Assembly (NCBI GenBank): GCA_910587355.1
Contig: CAJUKF010000018.1
Coordinates: 1 to 47,940, forward strand
Direction of reading: 5' to 3'
From: an uncultured Muribaculaceae bacterium
GTDB lineage: Bacteria; Bacteroidota; Bacteroidia; Bacteroidales; Muribaculaceae
DNA: 47,940 bases
Numbering within the stretch: position 1 is the first letter of the stretch; every line of letters begins with the position of its first letter. This document shows positions 1 through 8,291 of this stretch, one piece after another. Under the pieces are notes generated by a model, which made no database searches, was not told where the DNA came from, and worked only from the letters and a program-made list of their open reading frames with translations. A program made the translations under genes and the position numbers.

Positions 1-157
1 TACCTATCTGGTCGGCAAACTGCTTCTTAGAAAGTCCGCGCTCCTGCATAAGGGCGTCGATTTTATTGGATATAGCGAAAGAGAGGTCAACCTCTTCTTT
101 TATTTCAGGAGGCACCTGACTGACCATTTCCCGGTATCTGTTTCTAATATCCTTCAT
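1..157 (-). CDS. XRE-family helix-turn-helix antitoxin (N-terminal part, cut by window edge)
   Basis: About 52 codons are visible, starting MKDIRNRYREMVSQVP and reading into a helix-turn-helix segment (KIDALMQERGLSKKQFADQIG), which is the first two helices of a Cro/C1-type DNA-binding domain. The ATG at 157 overlaps the stop of the upstream toxin-like gene by four bases (ATGA), so the two are translationally coupled. Toxin-first order with an XRE antitoxin is the HigBA-type arrangement. The protein probably neutralises the toxin and represses its own promoter, where a long palindrome lies (656-695). The C-terminus is outside the window, so its full length is unknown. The antitoxin role is inferred from context and the helix-turn-helix. 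Confidence 0.8.
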   Translation of the reverse strand, partial: MKDIRNRYREMVSQVPPEIKEEVDLSFAISNKIDALMQERGLSKKQFADQIG

Positions 158-624
158 AGCTTAAATGTTTTGTCGGTCTCAATTGTCTTGGATGTTACTG
201 TTACGGTTCCGTCACGCTGCCCCTCTTTCAGCAGTTCTTCAAATTTCTGTAAGGTCATGACATATCCACGCAACGAATCATCTTCCTCATATGTCCGCGA
301 GTTTTTGACACCTCCGTTGCCGAGAACAAGAATCCGGTCGGAGAGACGCAGACAGTATAGACGAAGTTTTGAGCGAAGCACAGGAAGAGCCACCACGGAA
401 TCACGCATCTTGCCCTCGGGACGGAAGAAACGTTCCAAAGCTCCTTCTTCTGCAATCTTATCTAAAATTTGCACTATGCGCAATAAGTCCTTATTCAATT
501 GAGCATCTTCAATGAATTTGGTATAAAAACGCTCATATTCAGTCTCGGATTCTTCCGAGAACTGAATTGTGTAAATGGTACACTTGTCGGTATCGTTGAC
601 TAAAACCAGTTCTACTTCGCTCAT
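154..624 (-). CDS. RelE/HigB-like toxin candidate
   Basis: A 156-residue protein when started at the ATG at 624. An in-frame ATG at 663 exists but lies inside the operator palindrome and upstream of the promoter's -7 box, and the ATG at 624 has an AAGGAC Shine-Dalgarno-like sequence, so 624 is preferred. The C-terminal half (PVLRSKLRLYCLRLSDRI, then LGNGGVKNSRTYEED) has the beta-hairpin plus basic/aromatic pattern of RelE/HigB or phage Gp49-like toxins, which are usually ribosome-dependent mRNA interferases. The N-terminal 60 residues are acidic and longer than in a minimal RelE toxin. It is followed by an XRE antitoxin with a four-base overlap. The family assignment comes from motif impression and gene order, and catalytic residues cannot be assigned by eye. 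Confidence 0.7.
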   Translation of the reverse strand: MSEVELVLVNDTDKCTIYTIQFSEESETEYERFYTKFIEDAQLNKDLLRIVQILDKIAEEGALERFFRPEGKMRDSVVALPVLRSKLRLYCLRLSDRILVLGNGGVKNSRTYEEDDSLRGYVMTLQKFEELLKEGQRDGTVTVTSKTIETDKTFKL

Positions 625-649
625 ATCTATAGTCCTTTTGATTATAACG

Positions 650-657
650 CAAAGATA
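650..657 (-). promoter_or_regulatory. -7 box of the toxin-antitoxin operon
   Basis: TATCTTTG on the minus strand matches the Bacteroidetes -7 consensus TAnnTTTG exactly. It lies 26 bases before the preferred toxin start, and its upstream edge runs into the palindrome at 656-695, so a repressor bound there would cover the -33 region. No clean -33 TTTG is seen. Confidence 0.6.
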
Positions 658-695
658 CGGCATTTATTTCACATTTATGTGAAATAAATGCCGTA
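656..695. repeat. 40-bp perfect-arm palindrome, probable operator of the toxin-antitoxin operon
   Basis: Two 19-base arms (656-674 and 677-695) are exact reverse complements around a two-base TT centre. The element is immediately upstream of, and touches, the toxin operon's -7 box. XRE antitoxins commonly bind palindromes over their own promoter, so an autoregulatory operator is the likely role. It also lies downstream of the outer-membrane gene ending at 720 and could form a transcript hairpin there, but no U-tract follows it on the minus strand, so it is a poor intrinsic terminator. Confidence 0.75.
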
Positions 696-719
696 ATTTC
701 TTATATGGGTTCAATAAAT

Positions 720-1331
720 TCAGAATAGATAGGCCACTGCAAGAGAGACGTTGCGGTCGGAGGGATTGAAATCCATTTTGTTTTTCATCGGGTTTAGCAC
801 ACTCATCTCAAATCCGGCTGAGATGCGGAGATGAGAATGCAGCTCCGCACCAATAGTTAAACCCCAGCCGCAATCGAAGCGCTGGTAGAAATTGTCGCTG
901 AAAACTTTCACATCGTCGGTTGAGTCGTCTCCAATGGAAGAGTTTCCCCAGAGCCCTACGGCAAAATAGGGCCCGACGGTGCCTATGACGCGTACATCAT
1001 TGTTGAGGGGAAGGGCATAGCCTATGTGTACGGGGAGTTCGAGATAGTTGGCACGGAGTTTCCATTCGGCGCTGTTGCCGTCGGCGGCGGTCATGATGTC
1101 ATCACTCCAGCCTTTTGCAGTAAGGAGGAGGCTGAAATCAAGAAAAGCAGTGCGGTCGTTGTCGGAGAAAGAATATTGAGCCGATGGGCCGATTTTATAT
1201 CCGGCACGCGAACCCACGTCATGAGCCATACAGCTCTGGAAGCCGGCTGTGAAGCCGTAGCGCATGTTCTGGGCAGAAGCAGTGAGTGCCATAAGCACGG
1301 CTGCGAGTATGAGAGATGCGTTTATTTTCAT
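720..1331 (-). CDS. outer membrane beta-barrel protein (PorT-like family)
   Basis: 203 residues. The ATG at 1331 is chosen because it begins a clear signal peptide (MKINASLILAAVLMALTASAQ) with an AXA-type cleavage site. Longer upstream readings are not supported. The mature part alternates polar and hydrophobic residues in short strands (NYLELPVHIGYAL, VIGTVGPYFAVGLWG, SAGFEMSVLNPM) and ends in an aromatic terminal strand (VSLAVAYLF), as expected for a small outer-membrane barrel recognised by the BAM machinery. Families of this type (outer membrane protein beta-barrel domain, PF13568) are abundant in Bacteroidales and mostly of unknown substrate. It is transcribed divergently from nifJ. No specific function can be given. 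Confidence 0.8.
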   Translation of the reverse strand: MKINASLILAAVLMALTASAQNMRYGFTAGFQSCMAHDVGSRAGYKIGPSAQYSFSDNDRTAFLDFSLLLTAKGWSDDIMTAADGNSAEWKLRANYLELPVHIGYALPLNNDVRVIGTVGPYFAVGLWGNSSIGDDSTDDVKVFSDNFYQRFDCGWGLTIGAELHSHLRISAGFEMSVLNPMKNKMDFNPSDRNVSLAVAYLF

Positions 1332-1481
1332 AGTTCTGAGGTTTTTATAAAAAACGGTTTCACGGTACGATTTATTGCATTGTCGTGGTGAGACGTGTGC
1401 GGAAACAAACGTTTTTGCCCTTCGGGCGGTTATATAGGTATCAATAATAATGAATACTCCCACAGGGACAATCATATACAG

Positions 1482-4400
1482 ATGAAAAAAGAAATACTTG
1501 ATGGCTGTACGGCTGCGGCTCATGTGGCGTTTGCAATGAGTGATGTCGCCACGATTTATCCGATAACTCCCATAGCCTCGATGGGCGAGACGGCACAGAA
1601 ATGGGGCCTCGCAGGACGCCGGAATCTTATGGGGCAGGCGCTTGATGTGCGAGAAATGGAAAGCGAACTCGGTGCGGCCGGTGCCGTACACGGGGCTGCG
1701 GCTGCCGGAGCGCTTGCCACTACGTTCACGGCATCACAGGGCCTTATGCTCATGATTCCAAATATGTTCAAGATAGCAGGCGAGCTGCTTCCTGTAGTGT
1801 TTCACGTAGGTTGCCGCACTGTGGCCTCTCACGCCCTGTCGATTTTCGGCGACCACCAGGATGTGATGTCGTGCCGTACGACCGGGTTTGCCATGCTTGC
1901 ATCGGCATCGGTGCAGGAAACGATGGATTTGGCCGTAGTGGCACATTTAGCGGCAATAGAGGGGTCGGTGCCGGTTCTTCATTTCTTTGACGGGTGGCGC
2001 ACATCGTCGGAAATGGATACAATCGATGTGATTGATTATGAAGAAATACGTCCGCTTGTAAACTGGAACAAAGTGGAGGCGTTCCGTCGTTCGGCCATGA
2101 ATCCCGAACATCCGCAACTGCGCGGCTCGGCTCAGAACCCTGATGTTTTCTTTCAGAACCGCGAGGCAGCCAATCCTTATTATGACGCTTTTCCGGGCGT
2201 AGTGCAGCAGGCTATGGATAAAGTGTCGGCTCTGACCGGACGAACATATCATCTTGTGGATTACACCGGTGCACCTGATGCCGACCGGGTGATGGTGGCA
2301 ATGGGGTCGGCTGCCGATGTGGTGAGCGAGACCGTGGAATATCTCAACCGCGAGAAAGGCTATAAGACAGGCGTTGTGAAAGTAAGGCTATACCGTCCCT
2401 TCCCGGTCGAAGCGTTCCGCAAGGCGCTTCCCGATACAGTGAAGACAATCGCGGTGCTTGACCGTACAAAAGAGCCCGGAGCCCAGTTTGAGCCATTGTG
2501 CCTCGATGTAATTTCGGCTCTCGCCGGTACACCGAAGGCATCGGCACGTGTCATAGGCGGCCGCTACGGTCTTTCGAGCAAAGAATTTAATCCGTCGATG
2601 GTAAAGGCCGTTCTCGACGAAATGGCAAGAGAGACACCCCGGCAGCATTTTACAGTAGGCATCAACGACGATGTGACGCATCTGTCGCTGACCGTAAACG
2701 AGACAGTAGAGACCAACGTGGCCTCACAGACTTATCAGAGCATATTCTACGGTATCGGCAACGACGGAACTGTAGGCGGCACAAAACAGGTGGCGAGCAT
2801 AATGGGAAACACGCCGGGCATCTATGCGCAGGCATATTTCAGCTACTCCGCAAAGAAATCGGGCGGCTACACCATATCGCAGCTGAGAATCGGCCATAAG
2901 CCCGTGACATCGGCATACGGAATCGATGACGCCGACTATGTCGGCTGCCATAAGGCATCGTATGTCAACCGCTTCGACATGGTGTCGAAAGTGCGCAGCG
3001 GCGGCATTTTCGTGCTCAACTGTCCGTGGAAACCCGAACAGCTCCCCTCGCGTCTGCCGCTTTCCATGCGCAAAGCCATATCGGAAAATAAACTGAAATT
3101 CTACACTGTCGATGCCGACAGTATTGCAGCCCGGTGCGGCATGGGCCCGAGGGTGAATGTGCCAATGGAGACCATATTTTTGTCGCTGAGCAATATAATT
3201 CCTTTCGATGTGAGCGTTGCAGCGCTGAAAGAGCAGATAAAAGCAGCGTATATGCACGAAGGCCGCGATGTGGTGGAGCGTAACCTCAAGGCCATCGACA
3301 TGGCAGTGCCGGCATTGCGGCAGATTGACTATTCGTCAGTCGAAGGATGGCTTACAGCACCCGAAATCGTGCCTGTACGCAAAGAAAAATTCAGGACGGA
3401 CGCGCTGCGTGTGTTTATCAAAAGCGTCCACACGCCGTGTATCAAAGGCCGTGGCGACGATGTGCCTGTGTCGGCTTTGAATCCGGCAGGAATAATGCCT
3501 ATGGGCACAACGGCATACGAACACCGCCGGATTGCCACTCGCGTGCCGGTGTGGGACGTGAACAAGTGCGTTGAGTGCACCGAGTGCTCGCTTGTATGTC
3601 CACATGCTGCAATAAGACCGTTTGTGCTCAGCCCCGACGAAGCAGCAAAAGCGCCCGAAGGCTTCGCGATGAAGGATGCCGTCGGCGCTCCGGCTCTTAA
3701 AGGCTATAAATTCCATATTCAGAATTATCCCGAAGACTGTCTCGGATGTTCGTCATGTTCGATTATATGTCCGGGCCATGCACTTACGATGACACCGCTC
3801 GAAGAAGTGCTCGACAAAGAAATGCCTATGCTCGAATGGACAAAGGCAAACGTGAGCGTCAAAGACAATCTGCTGCCGCGTGAGAGCGTGAACGGGTCGC
3901 AGTTCCAGCAACCGTGCCTCGAATTCTCGGGCGCATGTGCCGGCTGCGGCGAGACACCATATGTGAAACTGCTCACCCAGCTTTTCGGCGAACGGCTCAT
4001 GATAGCCAACGCCACAGGCTGTTCGTCAATATGGGGAGCCAACTTCCCCTCGAACGCCTACTGCACACGGTCCGACGGCCGCGGCCCGGCATGGGGCAAC
4101 TCACTCTTCGAGGACGATGCTGAGTACGGCTACGGTATGCTTGTAGCCGTGGAACAGCAGCGGCGGCGTGTGGCCGGAATGGTCCGCAAGCTGATTGACA
4201 GTCCCGACACTCTTGCATATATTAAAGAACCGCTTGAGGCATGGTACTCGGCACGTGATGATGCCCGGTTGTCGGAAGCCACGGGCCGTCAGCTCGCGGC
4301 AATGCTCGAACCGGTGAAAAATGTGTCGCCGGCTTACGCAGAACTGCTGAAAGCGGCCGATATGTTCGGCAAAAAGACGGTATGGTGCGTCGGCGGCGAC

Positions 4401-5096
4401 GGCTGGGCCTATGATATAGGCTTCGCAGGTCTCGACCATGTTCTTGCCTCAGGAGAGCCGGTCAAGATTCTGGTAATGGATACGGAATGCTACTCCAATA
4501 CCGGCGGCCAGACCTCAAAGGCTACGCCACGCAGTGCCGTGGCAAAATACTCGCCCGACGGCAAACGTGTGGCCAAGAAAGAACTGGGCCGTATGATGAT
4601 GACTTACGGTAACGTTTATGTGGCTTCGATTGCCCTCGGAGCCAATTACCAGCAGGCTATTGACGCGCTTGTCGAGGCTGAGCGATATCCCGGTCCAGCG
4701 ATTGTGATAGCTTACTGCCCGTGCATAGTACACGGCATCCGTCCGGGTCTCGGACATTCGATAGTGGAGCAGCGCCGTGCTGTTGAATCAGGTTACTGGC
4801 AGCTCTACCGTTTCAATCCTGAGAAATATGAGCAGGGTGAGCCGGCTCTTACTGTAGATTCGGTAATTCCGGGTCCGGACAACAGCGGCACAAACGGCTC
4901 TACGCCCGAAACGGCCTCGCCGCGATATTTAAACTCCGAGCCTGTCAGGACAGTGGCCGAGTACGTATGCAACTCCGACCGATATGCCGACTTATATATG
5001 ACAGACCCGACGGAAGCCGGTATTCTCGGCCCGGAACTACAGGCCGACTGCAACCGTCAGGCCGATGCTCTCCGCAACCTGGCTAAAGAGAAATAA
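1482..5096 (+). CDS. nifJ: pyruvate:ferredoxin (flavodoxin) oxidoreductase, single-chain
   Basis: 1204 residues, the usual length for the one-chain homodimeric enzyme that converts pyruvate and CoA to acetyl-CoA and CO2 while reducing ferredoxin. The ATG at 1482 gives the expected N-terminus (KKEILDGCTAAAHVAFAMSD). Domains in order: pyrimidine-binding alpha domain with TIYPITPIASMGE, the transketolase-like and gamma domains, a two-cluster ferredoxin domain (Cys 696/699/702/706 and 753/756/759/763), and a TPP-binding domain with GACAGCGE (Cys 819 and 822), Cys 847 (ATGCSSIWG), GGDGWAYDIG and the DTECYSNTGGQTSKATP loop. All key motifs are intact. It is a cytoplasmic enzyme of strict anaerobes that feeds acetate formation and ferredoxin-dependent electron disposal. 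It is probably monocistronic. Confidence 0.97.
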   Translation: MKKEILDGCTAAAHVAFAMSDVATIYPITPIASMGETAQKWGLAGRRNLMGQALDVREMESELGAAGAVHGAAAAGALATTFTASQGLMLMIPNMFKIAGELLPVVFHVGCRTVASHALSIFGDHQDVMSCRTTGFAMLASASVQETMDLAVVAHLAAIEGSVPVLHFFDGWRTSSEMDTIDVIDYEEIRPLVNWNKVEAFRRSAMNPEHPQLRGSAQNPDVFFQNREAANPYYDAFPGVVQQAMDKVSALTGRTYHLVDYTGAPDADRVMVAMGSAADVVSETVEYLNREKGYKTGVVKVRLYRPFPVEAFRKALPDTVKTIAVLDRTKEPGAQFEPLCLDVISALAGTPKASARVIGGRYGLSSKEFNPSMVKAVLDEMARETPRQHFTVGINDDVTHLSLTVNETVETNVASQTYQSIFYGIGNDGTVGGTKQVASIMGNTPGIYAQAYFSYSAKKSGGYTISQLRIGHKPVTSAYGIDDADYVGCHKASYVNRFDMVSKVRSGGIFVLNCPWKPEQLPSRLPLSMRKAISENKLKFYTVDADSIAARCGMGPRVNVPMETIFLSLSNIIPFDVSVAALKEQIKAAYMHEGRDVVERNLKAIDMAVPALRQIDYSSVEGWLTAPEIVPVRKEKFRTDALRVFIKSVHTPCIKGRGDDVPVSALNPAGIMPMGTTAYEHRRIATRVPVWDVNKCVECTECSLVCPHAAIRPFVLSPDEAAKAPEGFAMKDAVGAPALKGYKFHIQNYPEDCLGCSSCSIICPGHALTMTPLEEVLDKEMPMLEWTKANVSVKDNLLPRESVNGSQFQQPCLEFSGACAGCGETPYVKLLTQLFGERLMIANATGCSSIWGANFPSNAYCTRSDGRGPAWGNSLFEDDAEYGYGMLVAVEQQRRRVAGMVRKLIDSPDTLAYIKEPLEAWYSARDDARLSEATGRQLAAMLEPVKNVSPAYAELLKAADMFGKKTVWCVGGDGWAYDIGFAGLDHVLASGEPVKILVMDTECYSNTGGQTSKATPRSAVAKYSPDGKRVAKKELGRMMMTYGNVYVASIALGANYQQAIDALVEAERYPGPAIVIAYCPCIVHGIRPGLGHSIVEQRRAVESGYWQLYRFNPEKYEQGEPALTVDSVIPGPDNSGTNGSTPETASPRYLNSEPVRTVAEYVCNSDRYADLYMTDPTEAGILGPELQADCNRQADALRNLAKEK

Positions 5097-5128
5097 CTCC
5101 GCACCACGGATACATCACGAATCACACG

Positions 5129-5161
5129 CAAAGTTACCTGCCGGTAAAATAGAAACGCAAA
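5129..5161 (-). promoter_or_regulatory. predicted antisense promoter facing the nifJ 3' end
   Basis: On the minus strand TTTG (5161-5158) and TAACTTTG (5136-5129) are spaced by 21 bases. Transcription from here would run into the end of nifJ in antisense. No minus-strand gene follows, so its product would be non-coding if it is active. This is a sequence prediction only. Confidence 0.4.
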
Positions 5162-5193
5162 TTTGGCGTTATCCTAATTAGTAAGTAACTTTG
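5162..5193 (+). promoter_or_regulatory. promoter of the porQ operon
   Basis: -33 TTTG at 5162-5165 and -7 TAACTTTG at 5186-5193 are separated by 20 bases, an exact match in motif and spacing to the Bacteroidetes housekeeping promoter. The predicted start site near 5197 leaves only about six bases before the porQ ATG. Confidence 0.75.
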
Positions 5194-5202
5194 CGTGTGT
5201 AA

Positions 5203-6219
5203 ATGAAATTCCGATTATACATAATAGCCGTGTTGCTTCTGTGTGCCGCAGGTATGCGCGCTCAGGACGGCTCGACAGCTTATAATTTCCTGAATGTCAC
5301 TTCTTCGGCTAAAATATATGGGCTCGGAGGAGTGAATATCTCGCTTGTCGACGACGATATCACTGTCATCGACCAGAATCCGGCACTCTTAGGCCCCGAG
5401 ATGAGCAATATGGTGGCGCTCAACTATATGCGGTATATCGGCGGCTCAAATTTCGCCGGTCTGCGCTACGGCCACTCAGCCGGAGAGCACGGAGCCTGGG
5501 CAGCCCTCATACAGTATTTCGGCTACGGGTCGATGAAAGAGACGCTGCCCGACGGCTCGATAGTGGGTTCGTTTTCGCCGAAAGACGTGTCGTTCGGCGG
5601 CTCTTATTCGCATGACATCACCGACCGTCTGCGTGGCGGCATCGACATGAAGCTTCTTTACAGCGGCTACGCCGACTATACGGCATTCGCCATAGCCACT
5701 GACCTCGGCATCAATTATTATGACCCGGACCGCGATATGTCGCTGTCGCTTGTAGTTGCCAATCTCGGCGGCCAGGTTAAGCGGTTCAACGATACATACG
5801 ACCGTCTGCCTTTCGATGTGCGTCTGGGATGGTCGCAGGCATTGGGCTCATTGCCTCTGCGTCTGTCGGTGACGGCATGGAATCTTACCAAATGGCATCT
5901 GCCTTATGTCGATGCCGGTGACGGGTCTGATTCGAGCCAGTGGGAGACCAAGGACAAATTCATGTCGAATCTCTTCCGTCATCTCGTATTCGGCATAGAC
6001 CTTATTTCAAGCCCCAATTACTACATATCGCTGGGCTACAATTATAAGACGCGCACCGACATGAGCACCTACACTCGCAGTTTCATCTCGGGCTTCTCGC
6101 TTGGCGCCGGGCTGAAAGTGAGCAACTTCGGTCTCGGACTGGCATTCGCGCAGCCCCACAACGGTGCCACTACGCTTATGTTCAACATATCGTATAATCT
6201 CAACGAAATTCTTCAATGA
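5203..6219 (+). CDS. porQ: type IX secretion system outer-membrane protein PorQ
   Basis: 338 residues with a signal peptide (MKFRLYIIAVLLLCAAGMRAQ), then repeated amphipathic strands of an FadL-like/PorV-type outer-membrane barrel. The N-terminal pattern STAYNFLNVTSSAKIYGLGG followed by DDDITVIDQNPALLG is the hallmark of the PorP/PorQ/PorV group. The protein ends in strands typical of outer-membrane barrels (LMFNISYNLN). PorQ is thought to act at the cell surface with PorU/PorV/PorZ in type IX secretion. It heads a tight operon with cmk one base downstream, a gene order also known from other Bacteroidales. The ATG is fixed by the signal peptide. PorQ rather than another PorV-like protein is likely from length and synteny. 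Confidence 0.85.
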   Translation: MKFRLYIIAVLLLCAAGMRAQDGSTAYNFLNVTSSAKIYGLGGVNISLVDDDITVIDQNPALLGPEMSNMVALNYMRYIGGSNFAGLRYGHSAGEHGAWAALIQYFGYGSMKETLPDGSIVGSFSPKDVSFGGSYSHDITDRLRGGIDMKLLYSGYADYTAFAIATDLGINYYDPDRDMSLSLVVANLGGQVKRFNDTYDRLPFDVRLGWSQALGSLPLRLSVTAWNLTKWHLPYVDAGDGSDSSQWETKDKFMSNLFRHLVFGIDLISSPNYYISLGYNYKTRTDMSTYTRSFISGFSLGAGLKVSNFGLGLAFAQPHNGATTLMFNISYNLNEILQ

Positions 6220-6220
6220 C

Positions 6221-6919
6221 ATGAATACGGATAAAAAAATCATAATCGCCGTTGACGGCTTTTCATCGTCGGGCAAGAGCACCATGGCCCGTCGCCTCGC
6301 CGCCGCTGTCGGCTACAGATATATAGATTCGGGTGCGATGTACCGTGCGGTGACGCTTTATGCGCTCGACAACGGCATGATTGACCCGGAAGGGCGGCCG
6401 GATACAGCAGCGATTATCGCCGCCCTACCCGAAATTCACATCGACTTTGCCGTACAGCCCGGCGACTCGCAGCACACCATGCTTAACGGCACGGATGTGG
6501 AGACTGAAATCCGCCGTCTGAGAGTGTCGAACGCCGTTTCGCCTGTGGCAGCCATACCCGAAGTGCGCCATGCGCTTGTGGCCATGCAGAAACAGATGGG
6601 GGAATCGCGCGGAATTGTAATGGACGGCCGCGACATAGGCACTGTTGTTTTCCCCGATGCCGAACTCAAGATATTTGTCGACGCATCGGCCGAGACACGT
6701 GCGCGCCGCCGCTTCAAGGAACTTGTCGAAGGCGGTTCACAGGTTAGCTACGAGGATGTGCTTGCCAATGTTGTACACCGCGACCATATCGACACCACAC
6801 GCGCCGAAAGCCCACTCCGCCGGGCCGACGATGCCATTGCACTCGACAACTCTGACATGACCCTTGACGAGCAGGACGCATGGCTGCTCGATAAATTCAA
6901 TAAAGCCACAACACGCTGA
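6221..6919 (+). CDS. cmk: cytidylate kinase
   Basis: 232 residues with the start at 6221, one base after the porQ stop. Further-upstream readings would overlap porQ and add no family sequence. The P-loop GFSSSGKST (about residues 13-21) is followed by YRYIDSGAMYRAVTLYAL, the CMP-binding segment VMDGRDIGTVVFPDA and the lid region RARRRFKEL. These are the standard Cmk motifs. The enzyme phosphorylates CMP and dCMP with ATP in pyrimidine nucleotide salvage and synthesis. Length is normal for the family. It overlaps ispH by one base (TGATG), so translational coupling is likely. Confidence 0.95.
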   Translation: MNTDKKIIIAVDGFSSSGKSTMARRLAAAVGYRYIDSGAMYRAVTLYALDNGMIDPEGRPDTAAIIAALPEIHIDFAVQPGDSQHTMLNGTDVETEIRRLRVSNAVSPVAAIPEVRHALVAMQKQMGESRGIVMDGRDIGTVVFPDAELKIFVDASAETRARRRFKELVEGGSQVSYEDVLANVVHRDHIDTTRAESPLRRADDAIALDNSDMTLDEQDAWLLDKFNKATTR

Positions 6920-7794
6920 TGCCTTCGATAGAGATTGACAGCCAGTCGGGTTTCTGCTTCGGTGTGGTGACGGCCATACGCAAGGCCGAGGAAGAACTTG
7001 TGCGCGGAGGCACCCTGTACTGTCTCGGCGACATAGTTCATAACTCCGACGAAGTGGAGCGTCTTCGCGATAAGGGTCTTGAGACTATCACTCACGAAGA
7101 CCTCGAGCATCTCAACGGAGTGCGTGTGCTTCTGCGCGCCCATGGAGAGCCGCCTCAGACCTATGAGACGGCACGCCGCAACAACATCGACATAATCGAT
7201 GCCACATGCCCTGTGGTGCTCCGTCTTCAGCAGCGCATAAAGGCCCAGTATGACAATCCTGCTGCGGCCGACACCCAGATAGTGATATACGGCAAACTCG
7301 GCCATGCCGAAGTCAACGGCCTTGTAGGCCAGACCAACGGCACCGCCATTGTAGTGGAAAATCTCGACGGTCTGTCGCAGATAGATTTCAGCCGTCCCGT
7401 GGCTCTTTATTCCCAGACGACGAAGTCGCTCGAGGGCTTCAATGCCATGATTGAGGAAATCAAACGGCGCATGGCTCCCGGTGTGCCGTTCACGTACGCC
7501 GACACAATCTGCCGTCAGGTTGCGAGCCGCGGAGAGCATCTGCGCGCGTTCGCAGCAGGCAAGGATGTGGTGATTTTCGTGGCCGGAACCAAAAGCAGCA
7601 ACGGGCGCGTGCTTTTCGGACACTGCAAGGAGGTGAATCCGCATACATATCTCATTTCCAACGAGTCGGAACTCCGTCGCGAGTGGATTGAAGGAGCCGA
7701 GACCATAGGAATATGCGGAGCCACTTCGACACCCCGGTGGCTTATGGAGCGTGTGCGCGACATACTCATGTCAATGCCGACCTCGAATTCCTGA
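6919..7794 (+). CDS. ispH: 4-hydroxy-3-methylbut-2-enyl diphosphate reductase
   Basis: 291 residues. The three cysteines that bind the iron-sulfur cluster are present at 13 (SGFCFGV), 97 (DATCPVV) and 198 (DTICRQ), with GDIVHN, RAHGEPP and SSNGR motifs also visible. IspH catalyses the last step of the MEP pathway, making IPP and DMAPP. The cmk-ispH pairing recalls the cmk/ispH(-rpsA) link in other bacteria, but no S1 domain is fused here. The start at 6919 overlaps the cmk stop by one base and the stop overlaps the next start by one base, so it is the middle of a polycistronic unit driven from before porQ. Confidence 0.96.
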   Translation: MPSIEIDSQSGFCFGVVTAIRKAEEELVRGGTLYCLGDIVHNSDEVERLRDKGLETITHEDLEHLNGVRVLLRAHGEPPQTYETARRNNIDIIDATCPVVLRLQQRIKAQYDNPAAADTQIVIYGKLGHAEVNGLVGQTNGTAIVVENLDGLSQIDFSRPVALYSQTTKSLEGFNAMIEEIKRRMAPGVPFTYADTICRQVASRGEHLRAFAAGKDVVIFVAGTKSSNGRVLFGHCKEVNPHTYLISNESELRREWIEGAETIGICGATSTPRWLMERVRDILMSMPTSNS

Positions 7795-8291
7795 TGGACA
7801 ATTTCATAGCCATCGATGTAGAGACAGCCAACGCTTCGCCCGCGAGTATCTGCTCGATAGGTGCCGTCAAGGTGCGCGACGGCGTGATTGTCGACCGCCG
7901 GTATGCGCTTGTGCGTCCGGAGCCCGATTACTATGCTTACTTCTGCTCGAAAGTACACGGCCTCTCGGACGCAGACACATGGAACGCTCCGACGTTCGGC
8001 ACCGTGTGGGCTTCGTGGAGCGAGTGGCTCGAAGATTTGCCTCTTGTGGCGCACAATGCCGCGTTCGACGCCAACTGTATCAGACAGGCCTGCAGGGTCT
8101 ACGGGCTCGAGCCGCCTGAAAAACCTTTTCTATGCACACTTCAGGCCGCGCGCCGGACAATACCCCGCGGCATGTGTGCGTCTAAATCGCTTGATTCATT
8201 ATGTCAGTACTTCGGAATACCGTTAAAAAATCATCACAACGCCCTCGACGACGCCGAAGCGTGCGCGAAGCTCGCCGTCGTGCTGCTCTGA
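7794..8291 (+). CDS. DnaQ-like 3'-5' exonuclease (DEDDh)
   Basis: 165 residues with the start at 7794, overlapping the ispH stop by one base. DEDDh exonuclease motifs are complete: IDVET near the N-terminus (ExoI), HNAAFDANCIRQ (ExoII) and HNALDDAEACAKL (ExoIIIepsilon). The CSIGAVKVRDG segment is typical of the epsilon/PolC exonuclease family. It is a free-standing domain with no polymerase or BRCT region, so it may be a proofreading subunit-like or repair/RNA-trimming nuclease. The exact role cannot be set from sequence. It is the fourth gene of the porQ operon, and its 3' end overlaps the next reading frame by up to 91 bases. Confidence 0.9.
   Translation: MDNFIAIDVETANASPASICSIGAVKVRDGVIVDRRYALVRPEPDYYAYFCSKVHGLSDADTWNAPTFGTVWASWSEWLEDLPLVAHNAAFDANCIRQACRVYGLEPPEKPFLCTLQAARRTIPRGMCASKSLDSLCQYFGIPLKNHHNALDDAEACAKLAVVLL

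Larger units (their letters stand above)
5123..5199. repeat. dyad-symmetric intergenic element with mirror-image promoters
   Basis: A 15-base inverted repeat (5123-5137 and 5185-5199, exact) flanks a 47-base spacer. An inner five-base inverted repeat (AACGC 5154-5158, GCGTT 5166-5170) and a central CAAATTTG (5158-5165) share nearly the same centre. Each outer arm contains TAACTTTG on its outward-facing strand, and the central palindrome supplies TTTG on both strands. The region therefore holds two opposed Bacteroidetes-type promoters, one toward porQ and one toward the 3' end of nifJ. Confidence 0.7.

Noticed and set aside
656..695. Palindrome as intrinsic terminator of the outer-membrane gene
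   Set aside because: The minus-strand sequence after the stem (ATCTTTGCG) is not a U-tract; operator function fits better.
5123..5199. Invertible promoter switch (phase variation)
   Set aside because: The -7 boxes are in the arms and the spacer is itself nearly symmetric, so inversion would change little; no recombinase gene is in the window.
6748..7644. 298-codon minus-strand frame across cmk and ispH
   Set aside because: Crosses two certain genes on the other strand and has no family features.
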